Source of the DNA: JAHEDH01 sp963753285
Lineage (GTDB): Bacteria > Actinomycetota > Acidimicrobiia > Spongiisociales > ZC4RG35
Assembly (NCBI GenBank): GCA_963753285.1
Contig: CAVWBT010000003.1
Coordinates: 186,001-250,000, forward strand
DNA length: 64,000 bases
Direction: 5' to 3'
Part shown: positions 27,863 through 36,361 of the stretch, one piece after another
Layout: every line of letters begins with the position of its first letter
How positions within the stretch are numbered: position 1 is the stretch's first letter
The notes under the pieces: model-generated
Seen by the model: only the letters and a program-made list of their open reading frames with translations
What the model was told of the DNA's origin: nothing
Database searches by the model: none
Position numbers and translations under genes: made by a program

Positions 27863-29369
27863 GCATGAAGCCGTCGCGTGAGCCGACGTAGATGACGCCG
27901 TCCCACACGGCGGGAGTCGACTCGAGGCAGCCCTGCGCCGAGACGGCCGACCACACGAGCGCAGGCGACGCAGGATCAGTGAGGTCGTAGCGGCGCAGCT
28001 CGGCCGTCTCGCAGGTCGCAACGAGGAGGTCCCCCTCGACGAGCACCGGCGATGACCAGGCGTGCGGCCCCACATCCTGGCGGTCGGTGACCTCACCCGT
28101 CTCGGTGTCGACCGTCAACAGGTCGCCGGTGTGGGTCGTGACGTACAGGTGTCCGTCACCCAGTGCAGGCGTAGCCCAGATCCCGCCGTCGCCCGGCTCG
28201 ATCGGCGGGACGTCGACACCCCAGAGCCGCGGGTCGCCGGACGCAAACGGATCGAGCTTGATCAGCTGGCCGACTTCAAGCGACCGATCGGTCCTACGTT
28301 CGAACTCGATGGCTGCGTAGATCATCCCGTCGGCGTCCGCCACCAGCGTGGCGTCGATGTCGTCACCCGCCCAGTAGTCGAAGACGATCGGCGCCGTGCC
28401 GCTCCGGACGTCTGAGATGTCGAGCCCGACGATGCGTCCCCCCGAGTTCGCGAAGTAGACGCGGTCGTCGGCCATGACGACGGAGCTCTCGATCGACACG
28501 TTGGAACCGACTTGGGCCAGCAGCTCCTCGGTCCAACCCGGTATCTGAACCAGGATCTCCGGTTCGAGCGCGACCAGACCGGCCTGATCGATCCGGCGGT
28601 TGAGTTCGATCGCAAAGAACCAGCTGTTCTCACCACCCTCGTAGAGGATGCCGTCGTGCACCAGAGGATTGCCGTCCCAGTCGTTGTTCCAGCGACCTGC
28701 CACCGCCGAGGCGTCGAGCGCCCACAACTCCTCAACCGGCTCCCGGTCGAGCGCGATCGCTCGCAGCTTGTTGTCGCGACTGCCCGTGTAGAGCAACGGG
28801 AACCCGTCGGGATCGAGTGTCACCGATCCCTTGATGATGTCTCCGGTCTGGAACGGAGCGCGCGTGGCGGTACCCGTCTCGGCGTCGACGAAGTGGACCG
28901 CCTTGTCGTATGCCCCGAAGATCACCTCGGTGATCCCATCCGGACGCTCCCAGACCACGGGTTGACCCGTCCACCCCGTCCCGCACCACAGGCGCGACTC
29001 GCCTCCCACGACCGACCTCCCGCACATGGCGGAGTCGGGGTACGTCCACTGCTGGCCAGGAGCGTCGGCAGGGAGCGGGCCGGTCCCGTAGAACGTCCTG
29101 CTCGGGTTCCCGCGGAACATCGTCAGGCCGGTCACGTCGCCGTACGGTTCCCCGACTCCAGCCACGATCGGCAGGGGCAGCGTGGAGGTCGTCGTGGTCG
29201 GTGACTCGACCCGCGCCACCATCGCAGTCGTGGCGACGGCGCTGGTGGTGGTCGTGGCGATCACCGGCGAAGCTTCGACCTCTTCGGCCTCGAGCCCGAA
29301 CCCGACAAAGGCGAGCGCGCCGAGCACGATTCCGGCGAGCGCAACCCCGGCGATGTTTCGCCCGGTCAC
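27849..29369 (-). CDS. Secreted or membrane-anchored PQQ-like beta-propeller protein
   Basis: The product has 506 residues. An N-terminal membrane helix (residues ~5-25) is followed by a Thr-rich linker, then repeated blades with patterns such as GSVTLDPDGFPLLYTGSRDN, GIWATPALGDGHLYVTTHTG and STPAVWDGVIYVGSRDG, typical of PQQ-like (quinoprotein-fold) propellers without a visible cofactor ligand set. It is probably an extracytoplasmic binding or scaffold protein. The GTG start overlaps the stop codon of the upstream CapA-like gene (GTGA), so the two are coupled. Function unknown. Confidence 0.82.
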   Translation of the reverse strand: MTGRNIAGVALAGIVLGALAFVGFGLEAEEVEASPVIATTTTSAVATTAMVARVESPTTTTSTLPLPIVAGVGEPYGDVTGLTMFRGNPSRTFYGTGPLPADAPGQQWTYPDSAMCGRSVVGGESRLWCGTGWTGQPVVWERPDGITEVIFGAYDKAVHFVDAETGTATRAPFQTGDIIKGSVTLDPDGFPLLYTGSRDNKLRAIALDREPVEELWALDASAVAGRWNNDWDGNPLVHDGILYEGGENSWFFAIELNRRIDQAGLVALEPEILVQIPGWTEELLAQVGSNVSIESSVVMADDRVYFANSGGRIVGLDISDVRSGTAPIVFDYWAGDDIDATLVADADGMIYAAIEFERRTDRSLEVGQLIKLDPFASGDPRLWGVDVPPIEPGDGGIWATPALGDGHLYVTTHTGDLLTVDTETGEVTDRQDVGPHAWSSPVLVEGDLLVATCETAELRRYDLTDPASPALVWSAVSAQGCLESTPAVWDGVIYVGSRDGFMRAYR

Positions 29370-30478
29370 GGTGTCGCCTCGCAGGTCCGCGGACCGGTGA
29401 GCGACGGTTGGCCGTCGCGTTCGATGAACGCCGGCAGGAGGCACGCCTCGATCGAGCCGGACGGATCGATCTCGAGCCGCGCGACTCCAGATGTGGCCGA
29501 TACATCCGAGAGCCTCGGCCAGATGAAGTTCCCCAGCGTCCAGTACACGGGCACGCCGTCGATGATCTCGAGCTCTCCGAGTCGATGGGGGTGGTGCCCG
29601 AAGATGGCGTCTGCCCCCGCCTCGATCATGGCTTCGGCCCTGGCACGATCGTCGGCGCGAGGGGTGGACTCCCCCTCGATGCCCCAGTGGATGGTGACGA
29701 AGACGAGGTCGGCGATCTCGGTGGCGGCACGAACGGACGCGGTCATCTGCTCGATGTCGTCACCGCTGGCCATGCCGGGCCGTTCGTCGGTCGCCAACCA
29801 GCTCTCGCCCGGCACGACACCCCCCATCCCGAGCACGGCGATCCTCCATCCGCCGACCTCGATGATCGCCGGTGTCGTGGCGCCGCTCAGGTCGGCGCCC
29901 ACTCCGACCGGCTCGAGCCCGGCGATCCGGGCCTGGAGCAGCCCGTCGAGCATCGCCGTGGTGCCGTAATCCTGGCTGTGGTTGTTGGCCATGTTGGTCA
30001 CGTCGACGCCGTTGGCGTGTGCGACTGCGAGAGCCGAGGGTGGGCATCGGAAGACGAACGTCTTGTCGAGCGGGGCCCCGAGCGTGGAGGGGGCGCACTC
30101 GAGATTGATCACGGTGAGATCGTCAGCCTCGAAGAGCCCGTCGAGCGCTTCGAACGCATGGGCGTATCCCTCGGCGCGGAAGTCGACGATGTAGTCGGGG
30201 TCGAGCGCTACGTCACCGGTGGCATGGATCACGAGGTCCTGCCGCTCGGGTTCGACGGAGAGTGGTTGAGTCTTCGAAGTGGTCGTTGGCGCGTCGGACT
30301 CCGTCGCTGTCGCGAGCGACGCTGTCGTCTCGATCATTGAGATGGTGGTGGTCGTCTCGACGCCTGTCGACTCGCCGGGTTCCGCGGTGCCGATGTCGCC
30401 AGCTCCGAACACGAACGACCCGAGCAGCAGGCCACCCACGATCACCGTGGCGGCCTGAGCCCTCCGGCTGGTTCGCAT
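29366..30478 (-). CDS. CapA family (poly-gamma-glutamate synthesis-type) metallophosphatase-like protein
   Basis: The product has 370 residues. A membrane anchor (residues ~8-26) and Thr/Ser-rich linker precede the CapA domain: ATGDVALD, INLECAPS, MANNHSQDYG, VFVTIHWGIE, FGHHPHRL and YWTLGNFIWP, in the family order with the metal-ligand Asp, Asn and His residues kept. CapA proteins act outside the membrane in polymer or capsule metabolism. ATG 30478 is preferred to GTG 30496. It is the first gene of a coupled pair with the propeller gene. Confidence 0.92.
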   Translation of the reverse strand: MRTSRRAQAATVIVGGLLLGSFVFGAGDIGTAEPGESTGVETTTTISMIETTASLATATESDAPTTTSKTQPLSVEPERQDLVIHATGDVALDPDYIVDFRAEGYAHAFEALDGLFEADDLTVINLECAPSTLGAPLDKTFVFRCPPSALAVAHANGVDVTNMANNHSQDYGTTAMLDGLLQARIAGLEPVGVGADLSGATTPAIIEVGGWRIAVLGMGGVVPGESWLATDERPGMASGDDIEQMTASVRAATEIADLVFVTIHWGIEGESTPRADDRARAEAMIEAGADAIFGHHPHRLGELEIIDGVPVYWTLGNFIWPRLSDVSATSGVARLEIDPSGSIEACLLPAFIERDGQPSLTGPRTCEATP

Positions 30479-30616
30479 TCGGTGAAGGCTACCCACGGCA
30501 CCAGGGAAGCACGGTCACCGCCGAGAATCCCTCACCGCCGGCCTGTCCGATCGCCGGGGCCGAACCGCGATCGAGAGCGGTGCACGAGCACCGTCGAATC
30601 CACCGAGGAGAGAGAT

Positions 30617-31117
30617 ATGAAACGTCCGATCACATCGACTGCGGCGATCGTGGCCGCACTGCTGATGGCACTTCCGGCCAACGCCGCCCACGATGACAAC
30701 CCGACACAGCGGGTTGCTTCGCACACCTACGACATCGCAGCGCTCAACGACTCGGGAGTCGAGGGCACCGTCCGCATCAAGGCACTCCCGCACGGGAAGA
30801 CACAGGTGGAGGTCGAGGCCTCAGGTCTGGCGCCGAACCTCCCTCACGCCCAACACCTCCACGGAACGACAGCTGGAACGCCCGCCCAATGCCCGCTTCC
30901 TGACGCCGACACCAACGGTGATGGACTGATCACTGTGGTCGAGGGCGGACCCTTCTACGGGGGCATCCTGGCCTCACTCACCATGACCGGCGACACCGGC
31001 ACGTCGACCGCTCTCGTGGTCGACCGCTTCCCGGTGTCGGATGCCGACGGGAATCTCTCGTACGAGCGAACCTTCGACGTCCCTGCCGACGTCTTCACCG
31101 CCCTGGGCACGGCCTAG
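30617..31117 (+). CDS. Secreted CHRD-like protein, probably shortened by an in-frame TAG
   Basis: The product has 166 residues with a signal peptide (cleavage after residue ~23, ANAA). The body has the HAQHLHG motif, CPLPDADTNGDGLITVVEGG (a Ca-binding-like Asp loop) and repeated beta strands, as in CHRD-type extracellular proteins. The frame stops with TAG at 31115-31117, but codons after it, still in frame, continue with residues that resemble the usual C-terminal end of this family. RBS GAGGAGAGAG precedes ATG 30617. Function unknown. Confidence 0.7.
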   Translation: MKRPITSTAAIVAALLMALPANAAHDDNPTQRVASHTYDIAALNDSGVEGTVRIKALPHGKTQVEVEASGLAPNLPHAQHLHGTTAGTPAQCPLPDADTNGDGLITVVEGGPFYGGILASLTMTGDTGTSTALVVDRFPVSDADGNLSYERTFDVPADVFTALGTA

Positions 31118-31211
31118 TACGTCGCCCACGGTGTGGATCTCGACGGCTCCGGAGCCCACGACGGCGGTGCACCGTCCTCGATCGCCCCGAGCGTTCCGCT
31201 CGAGGTGACAT
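31118..31211 (+). pseudogene. In-frame remnant of the CHRD-like C-terminus
   Basis: Directly after the TAG, the same frame reads HGVDLDGSGAHDGG and PSSIAPSVPLEVT. From memory, homologues end with a comparable 'HGvDldg.G.yd ... PSsldPs.PLEat' segment. After about 31211 the similarity fades into unrelated sequence. This suggests a nonsense mutation, a sequencing error, or readthrough. Confidence 0.5.
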
Positions 31212-31294
31212 CTCAGCAGGATGTGGCGTCATTCTCAACTGACCGACCCGACACCGGGCGCGTCACACGCCGTTCCATGGCACCCATCCGTCGC

Positions 31295-32989
31295 TCAGCG
31301 GTGGGCGGGTGCCTTCGCGTCGTTTGCTCCGTCGACCGACGGCAGGTCACCCCCTCCAGGCAACGTGAGGCGGAACACGGAGCCCTGGTCGTAGAGATAG
31401 TCCAGCGTGCCGTCCATGAGCGTGGCGAGTTGCCTCGATACCGCCAGCCCGAGACCGACGGACGCGGTGGTTCCCGGTTCGCTGTGTGCTCGACCGTACG
31501 GCTGGAAAATCCGCTCTCGCGCCGCAACCGGGATCGGTGCTCCGGTGTCATACATCTCGAAGACCGAACGGCCACCCTCCTGGTACAAGATGGCCTTCAT
31601 CTCGGCACCCCCGTATCGAGCAGCGTTGACCACCAGGTTCCGCACGATCTGGCGGACCCGAACCGGATCGGCAAACGCAGTGACATCGGAGTGGGCCTCG
31701 ACTGGAACAGAGAACTCCATGCCGCCGACGACTGCTCCGACTTCGGCGACCATGTCGACCGCTTCGGGTCGGATCGCGATGGTTCCAATGTCCGCTCGTG
31801 CCCCGACCAAGAGGTCCTCGACCAGATAGGACACCTCCTCGGACTGTCGTACCACCACGGCCAGCAGCGCCTGACGTTCCTCCTCGTCGGTGACTGCGCC
31901 GTCGAGCAGCGCTGCTGACAGACCCAGCACGCCGGTGAGTGGGGTCCGCAGCTCGTGGCTGATGCTGGCGATGAACTCGTCCTTGGATCGGACGAGTTCT
32001 TCGAGCGCGTTCTTCGCCACCTTGAGTTGGGTGATGTCGGTGATGGAGATGACGATGCGCCGCGCATGGTCGAGAACTTCTGTGGACACCACCTCGACCC
32101 GAACCCAGGTCGGCGACGCCAGATCCTTGCCAGGACGAGTCGGGAACTCGACTTCGAAGCGGGGTCGGCCCTGCCACACCGCTACGACCTGCTGACGGAG
32201 GCCGTCGGCCGATGCCGAGTTCACCAGATCACGCGGAAGCGTTTCGGGATGGCTCTGGGCGTCGATCCCGAGAATCGACTTGGCCTTGGCGTTCATCCTC
32301 AGGATGCGAACTCGAGAGATCGTCTCTGCGAGCACTTCCTCGTCGGCGATAGCGGGAAGAAGATCGGTCTCCTTCTCCACACCGAGTGATGCGAGGTGCT
32401 CGATCGCGTCGCTCCACTCCTGCTCCAACAGTGCGACCGGGGCGGTGTTGAAGAGCCGGCGGAACCGGGTTTCGCTCTGCATCGAGGACACCCGAATCGC
32501 AATGATCAGAACCGCCGTGATCAGGAACGACAAGGCCAGCACCAACCCGACCGAAAGCGGTGATCTCACCTTGTCGGGCCAGAGAAGCGGGATCACTGCC
32601 AACGCAACGGCCACGATCACCACGAACAGGAACGGCCGGTGAACAACGAAGAACGTCGCAGTCACAGCGAAGACCCACAGCGAGACGACGGCGGCAACGG
32701 CGGTATCCGGCGTTCCGACATTCGTGAACGCCACCACGACGACGGCTGCGCCGGAGAGCAGGGTGATGACTGCGTCTTCCTTCTTCCACGCGATCTGGGC
32801 GGTGAAGAGCAACGACGTGGCGATCGGGCCGATTGCCTCGACGAGGAGATCAGGGTTGCCCGTGAAGAACCATGCTCCGACGTACACGGCGCTGCACAAC
32901 CAGGCGCCGACGGCTCCGACACGAACGACCGCACGATGGGTCGACTCGGGGACTGCACCGAGTTCTACTCGGGCAAGGAAGCTGCGCAT
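31295..32989 (-). CDS. Sensor histidine kinase with PAS domain (orphan)
   Basis: The product has 564 residues. Six or so N-terminal membrane helices (residues ~25-167) lead to a PAS-like domain (~170-320), HisKA with SISHELRTPLTG (phosphoacceptor His345), and a HATPase region (NLVVNAARYGG N-box, GLGLAVSRQLATLMDG G-box). No response regulator is adjacent, so the partner is elsewhere. The membrane module could sense an envelope or small-molecule signal. Its 3' end lies close to the remnant of the CHRD-like gene. Confidence 0.95.
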   Translation of the reverse strand: MRSFLARVELGAVPESTHRAVVRVGAVGAWLCSAVYVGAWFFTGNPDLLVEAIGPIATSLLFTAQIAWKKEDAVITLLSGAAVVVVAFTNVGTPDTAVAAVVSLWVFAVTATFFVVHRPFLFVVIVAVALAVIPLLWPDKVRSPLSVGLVLALSFLITAVLIIAIRVSSMQSETRFRRLFNTAPVALLEQEWSDAIEHLASLGVEKETDLLPAIADEEVLAETISRVRILRMNAKAKSILGIDAQSHPETLPRDLVNSASADGLRQQVVAVWQGRPRFEVEFPTRPGKDLASPTWVRVEVVSTEVLDHARRIVISITDITQLKVAKNALEELVRSKDEFIASISHELRTPLTGVLGLSAALLDGAVTDEEERQALLAVVVRQSEEVSYLVEDLLVGARADIGTIAIRPEAVDMVAEVGAVVGGMEFSVPVEAHSDVTAFADPVRVRQIVRNLVVNAARYGGAEMKAILYQEGGRSVFEMYDTGAPIPVAARERIFQPYGRAHSEPGTTASVGLGLAVSRQLATLMDGTLDYLYDQGSVFRLTLPGGGDLPSVDGANDAKAPAHR

Positions 32990-33036
32990 CCAGCAATCAT
33001 CGGTGCGGAACCCCTGCGGCTGAAGGGCTACTGCGA

Positions 33037-33717
33037 TCAGGTCCGGGGCTCGCGCTCCTCTTCCTGACTCACCGAGACGTCGGGCTCACCACTCCGGAGA
33101 TCGATCACGACCTCACCCGCGGGGATCGGAACCTCTGCGATTCGTTCACTCAGCTGTGTGAACGGGTGCGGCTTCCACATCCGGAAGATCATGAGCGCCG
33201 GCACGATCAGGTAGGCGCTGTTGGCCGCCAGGTAGTACAGGGTGTCCGGCTCCACACATCCTGGGCAGAGCGTCGGGTCGGCCCAGCCTTCGGTAGCGAC
33301 CGACCCGAAGATCCCCTCGGCCATGTAGGTGATCATCCCGTGGGTCAGCGCTCCCCCGTACACGAGGCCGAAGGGACGAATGCGGTCGATGCCGCGGACG
33401 AAGGCGAGGATGAACAGGGCGTAGAGCGGCAGCCACACGAACGCCGAGATCCACGCCGAGACCCGCACCTGGGGCGGGTTGACGATCAGGAGGGGGTCGG
33501 CCAGCCGGGCGTAGGAGTCGTAGATGAACCGTTCCACGGGGTACGGGCTGTCGGGATCGAGCGACCCGTTCAGTCCGTTCACCGCGTCGGTGACGATGCT
33601 GGTCACGATGAAGAACGAGAACGCCACGACGAAGAACACGTCGAGCTTCCGCTCACGAAGTGGTACCACCACCCGATCGGCCGGTGGCGTACCCCACCGC
33701 CGCACTGCGCTGCGCAT
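33037..33717 (-). CDS. EXPERA-like (emopamil-binding family) membrane protein
   Basis: The product has 226 residues with about four membrane helices. The pattern DVFFVVAFSFFIVTSIVTD, a WLPLYALFILAF helix, the polar stretch GMITYMAEG inside the membrane and the ending AYLIVPALMIFRMWKPHPF resemble EXPERA-domain proteins (EBP, TMEM97). These bind sterols or isomerise a sterol double bond in eukaryotes; bacterial members are uncharacterised. ATG 33717 is used rather than TTG 33720. It is next to the orphan kinase, with no coupling. Confidence 0.55.
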   Translation of the reverse strand: MRSAVRRWGTPPADRVVVPLRERKLDVFFVVAFSFFIVTSIVTDAVNGLNGSLDPDSPYPVERFIYDSYARLADPLLIVNPPQVRVSAWISAFVWLPLYALFILAFVRGIDRIRPFGLVYGGALTHGMITYMAEGIFGSVATEGWADPTLCPGCVEPDTLYYLAANSAYLIVPALMIFRMWKPHPFTQLSERIAEVPIPAGEVVIDLRSGEPDVSVSQEEEREPRT

Positions 33718-33859
33718 CAAGCGAGGCTACCGGAGTGCGTTCGCCGAGGCGTCGCTCAGCGGAGGCATTCTCCAGAGAGGAACAGCGTCGGGGAAGCCGA
33801 CACGTGGCAACCGAGAACTGATGACTGACAACCGACAACGGCGAGCCGCCAGGCGAGCC

Positions 33860-34606
33860 CTACAGAATCTGGCTGAGGAACAGCTTGGTGCGGTCGTGTT
33901 GGGGATTCGTGAAGAAGTGCTCGGGCGTTCCTTCTTCGATGATCTGGCCCTGATCGAAGAAGATCACCCGATCGGCGACCTCACGGGCGAACCCCATCTC
34001 GTGGGTCACGACCATCATCGTCATTCCGGACTGTGCGAGTTCCTTCATCGAATCGAGGACCTCTTTGATCATCTCGGGGTCGAGGGCGGAGGTCGGCTCG
34101 TCGAAGAGCATGATACGAGGGTCCATCGCGAGCGACCGGGCGAGCGCAACTCGCTGCTGCTGGCCACCGGAGAGCTGCCCGGGGAACTTGGCGGCCTGCT
34201 CTCTGATCCCGACTCGGTCGAGTAGATCCATGGCTTTGCTCTCCGCCTCCGCCTTGGTGCGCCTGCGCACCCAGGTCTGGGCGAGCGTGACGTTCTGGAG
34301 AACGGTGAGATGCGGGAACAGGTTGAACTGCTGGAACACCATGCCCACTTCGGAGCGGATCTTCTCGATGTTGCGGACGTCGGAGCTGAGCTCGATCCCG
34401 TCGACGATGATCCGACCCTCCTGATGGACCTCGAGACGGTTGATACAGCGAATCCAGGTCGACTTGCCCGAGCCCGAAGGGCCGATCACGACGACGACCT
34501 CTCGCTCGCCGACGTCGGTGGTGACGCCACGGAGTGCCTGGAAGTCACCGAACCACTTCTTCACGCCATCGCAGATGATGATCGGTTCCTTGCCGTTTCC
34601 TGTCAT
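33860..34606 (-). CDS. aapP: Polar amino-acid ABC transporter ATP-binding protein
   Basis: The product has 248 residues. Walker A is GPSGSGKST, the signature is LSGGQQQRVALARSLAMDP, Walker B IMLFDEPTSALDPE and the switch VTHEMGFAREVADR, all as in GlnQ/AapP proteins. It powers uptake by the two permeases upstream (AapM- and AapQ-like). It lies 12 bp after the AapM-like stop. Last gene of a four-gene operon in the order J-Q-M-P. Confidence 0.97.
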   Translation of the reverse strand: MTGNGKEPIIICDGVKKWFGDFQALRGVTTDVGEREVVVVIGPSGSGKSTWIRCINRLEVHQEGRIIVDGIELSSDVRNIEKIRSEVGMVFQQFNLFPHLTVLQNVTLAQTWVRRRTKAEAESKAMDLLDRVGIREQAAKFPGQLSGGQQQRVALARSLAMDPRIMLFDEPTSALDPEMIKEVLDSMKELAQSGMTMMVVTHEMGFAREVADRVIFFDQGQIIEEGTPEHFFTNPQHDRTKLFLSQIL

Positions 34607-34618
34607 CTGTTCATTCTC

Positions 34619-36361
34619 CTATCTGACGCCGACCCCGAGCTTCCGCTCGAGGCGGAGGCTGGCCCGGCTGAACGTGAACGTGAACACCCAATACACCACC
34701 GCAGCGAACACCAGGTTCTCGAGCTTGGTGCCGAGCGAATCAGGCTGTCCCGGAACGATGTTGTTCGCCACTCGCAGGAAGTCGGCGAGACCGATGATCG
34801 AGACGAGCGACGTGTCCTTGAACAGCGTGATGATCTGGCCGACGATCGCCGGAATGACGGCGCGGAGCGCCTGAGGCAGCGTGATGAGCATCGTCATCTG
34901 CGCCGTCGTCATCCCCATCGCCTTGGCGGCCTCGTACTGGCCCTTCGGGATCGACTGCAGCCCACCACGGATGTTCTCTGCGAGGTAGGCGGCGGCGAAC
35001 AGCGTGATGCCGATGATCGCCAGCAGGATGGCGTCGGGCTGGAGTCCGGGCGGGAGGAAGTTGAGGACGCCGAACCGGAAGAAGAAGAGCACGGTGATCA
35101 GCGGGACTCCACGGATGAGCTCGATGTATCCGGTCGACATCAGCCGGAACAGCGGCATCGTCGAGGTGCGGCCCAGCGCCATCAGGATCCCGAGCGGGAA
35201 GGCCAACAGCATGGGCACGATGGCCAGCATGAATGTGAGGTTGAGTCCGGCGAAGTAGTTGTTGTTGGTCTCGAGGCTCGGTGTGCCGACCCCGATGGCG
35301 AACAGATAGAGCGTGACCAACACGATCCCGGTCCAGACCGCTACGACCGCGCGGCGACCCTTCTCGCCAGATCCGAACGTCGGCGTCGCGAGCGACAGGC
35401 CCGTGAGCAGCAGGATGAGGAACCGGGCCGCCATCGGGGCAGATACGAACCAGATGCCGATCGTGGCGACGACGAGGAGGCCATTGACGATGGCCGCCGT
35501 CTCCCGGTGGGCTCCACTCACGAACACCACGGCGGCGTAGCCGATCACCGCGATCGGGATGATCCAACCGGACCAGTCGAACACCCGATCCCAGGGGATG
35601 TCGGGTGCGCGCTGCACGTGGAGATACAGCACTGGCAGGGCAAACAGCGCCAGCGCCACGACGGACCGCTTGAGGACGGAGCTCCCCAATGGCTGGATCA
35701 GCAGACGGCCGATGGCGAACGCTGCAACACCGACGGCCACCACGACCGTCCAAGGAACCTGTGTCGACGCCTCGATCGGCAGGATCCAGAGAACAACGAG
35801 GAACAGCACGATCGAGGTGCTGATGACCAACAGGATCGGGATGAACTGGTCGACTGCCCGGTCTCCGAGCATCATCATGGCCGCCTGCCCCAGAACCAGC
35901 AGCGCCGCGCCGGCGATCAGGATCTCGGTGCGAGCGGCGAAGGTGGACGGGGCGAACAGTGCCAGCACGATCCCGGCGACACCGGCACTGCGGATCGCTG
36001 CGGAGATCTTGCCGGGGCTGATGCGGCCGACAGGCCGCCACGCGGCGGTTGCCAAACCGGCGATCGCCGCGACCACGGCAAGCGAGACCCAGATTCGCTC
36101 GATGTTCTCTCGCGGATACGAACCGATCGCGTAGTTGGCGGAGTTGCGGGGGATCACTTCCCACTGGCGGGCCTCGTCCAGGAGGAAACCGATCGCTCCC
36201 CTCAGGAAGAGCAGAACCACTCCGCCGACGAGGATGGTGAGCACCGAGCTGCCGCGGCTGTAGAAGAGGTTCTTGCGGAGCCAGACGACCACGCCCGGCT
36301 GGCTGGCCTCGGGCGGCGGTTCGGGTGGGACGAGATGTTGGGAGACCCGTGTTTCGACCAT
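34619..36361 (-). CDS. aapM: Amino-acid ABC transporter permease, AapM-like, enlarged
   Basis: The product has 580 residues. The C-terminal ~220 residues are the HisM-type permease domain (ELIRGVPLITVLFFFRFG, then EAAKAMGMTTAQMTMLITLPQALR, the EAA loop). Before it lie about ten further hydrophobic helices (residues ~30-340) where Rhizobium AapM has far fewer; the protein is roughly 200 residues longer than usual. The start overlaps the AapQ-like stop by one base (TGATG). A long open antisense frame across it is an artefact of codon bias. Confidence 0.93.
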   Translation of the reverse strand: MVETRVSQHLVPPEPPPEASQPGVVVWLRKNLFYSRGSSVLTILVGGVVLLFLRGAIGFLLDEARQWEVIPRNSANYAIGSYPRENIERIWVSLAVVAAIAGLATAAWRPVGRISPGKISAAIRSAGVAGIVLALFAPSTFAARTEILIAGAALLVLGQAAMMMLGDRAVDQFIPILLVISTSIVLFLVVLWILPIEASTQVPWTVVVAVGVAAFAIGRLLIQPLGSSVLKRSVVALALFALPVLYLHVQRAPDIPWDRVFDWSGWIIPIAVIGYAAVVFVSGAHRETAAIVNGLLVVATIGIWFVSAPMAARFLILLLTGLSLATPTFGSGEKGRRAVVAVWTGIVLVTLYLFAIGVGTPSLETNNNYFAGLNLTFMLAIVPMLLAFPLGILMALGRTSTMPLFRLMSTGYIELIRGVPLITVLFFFRFGVLNFLPPGLQPDAILLAIIGITLFAAAYLAENIRGGLQSIPKGQYEAAKAMGMTTAQMTMLITLPQALRAVIPAIVGQIITLFKDTSLVSIIGLADFLRVANNIVPGQPDSLGTKLENLVFAAVVYWVFTFTFSRASLRLERKLGVGVR

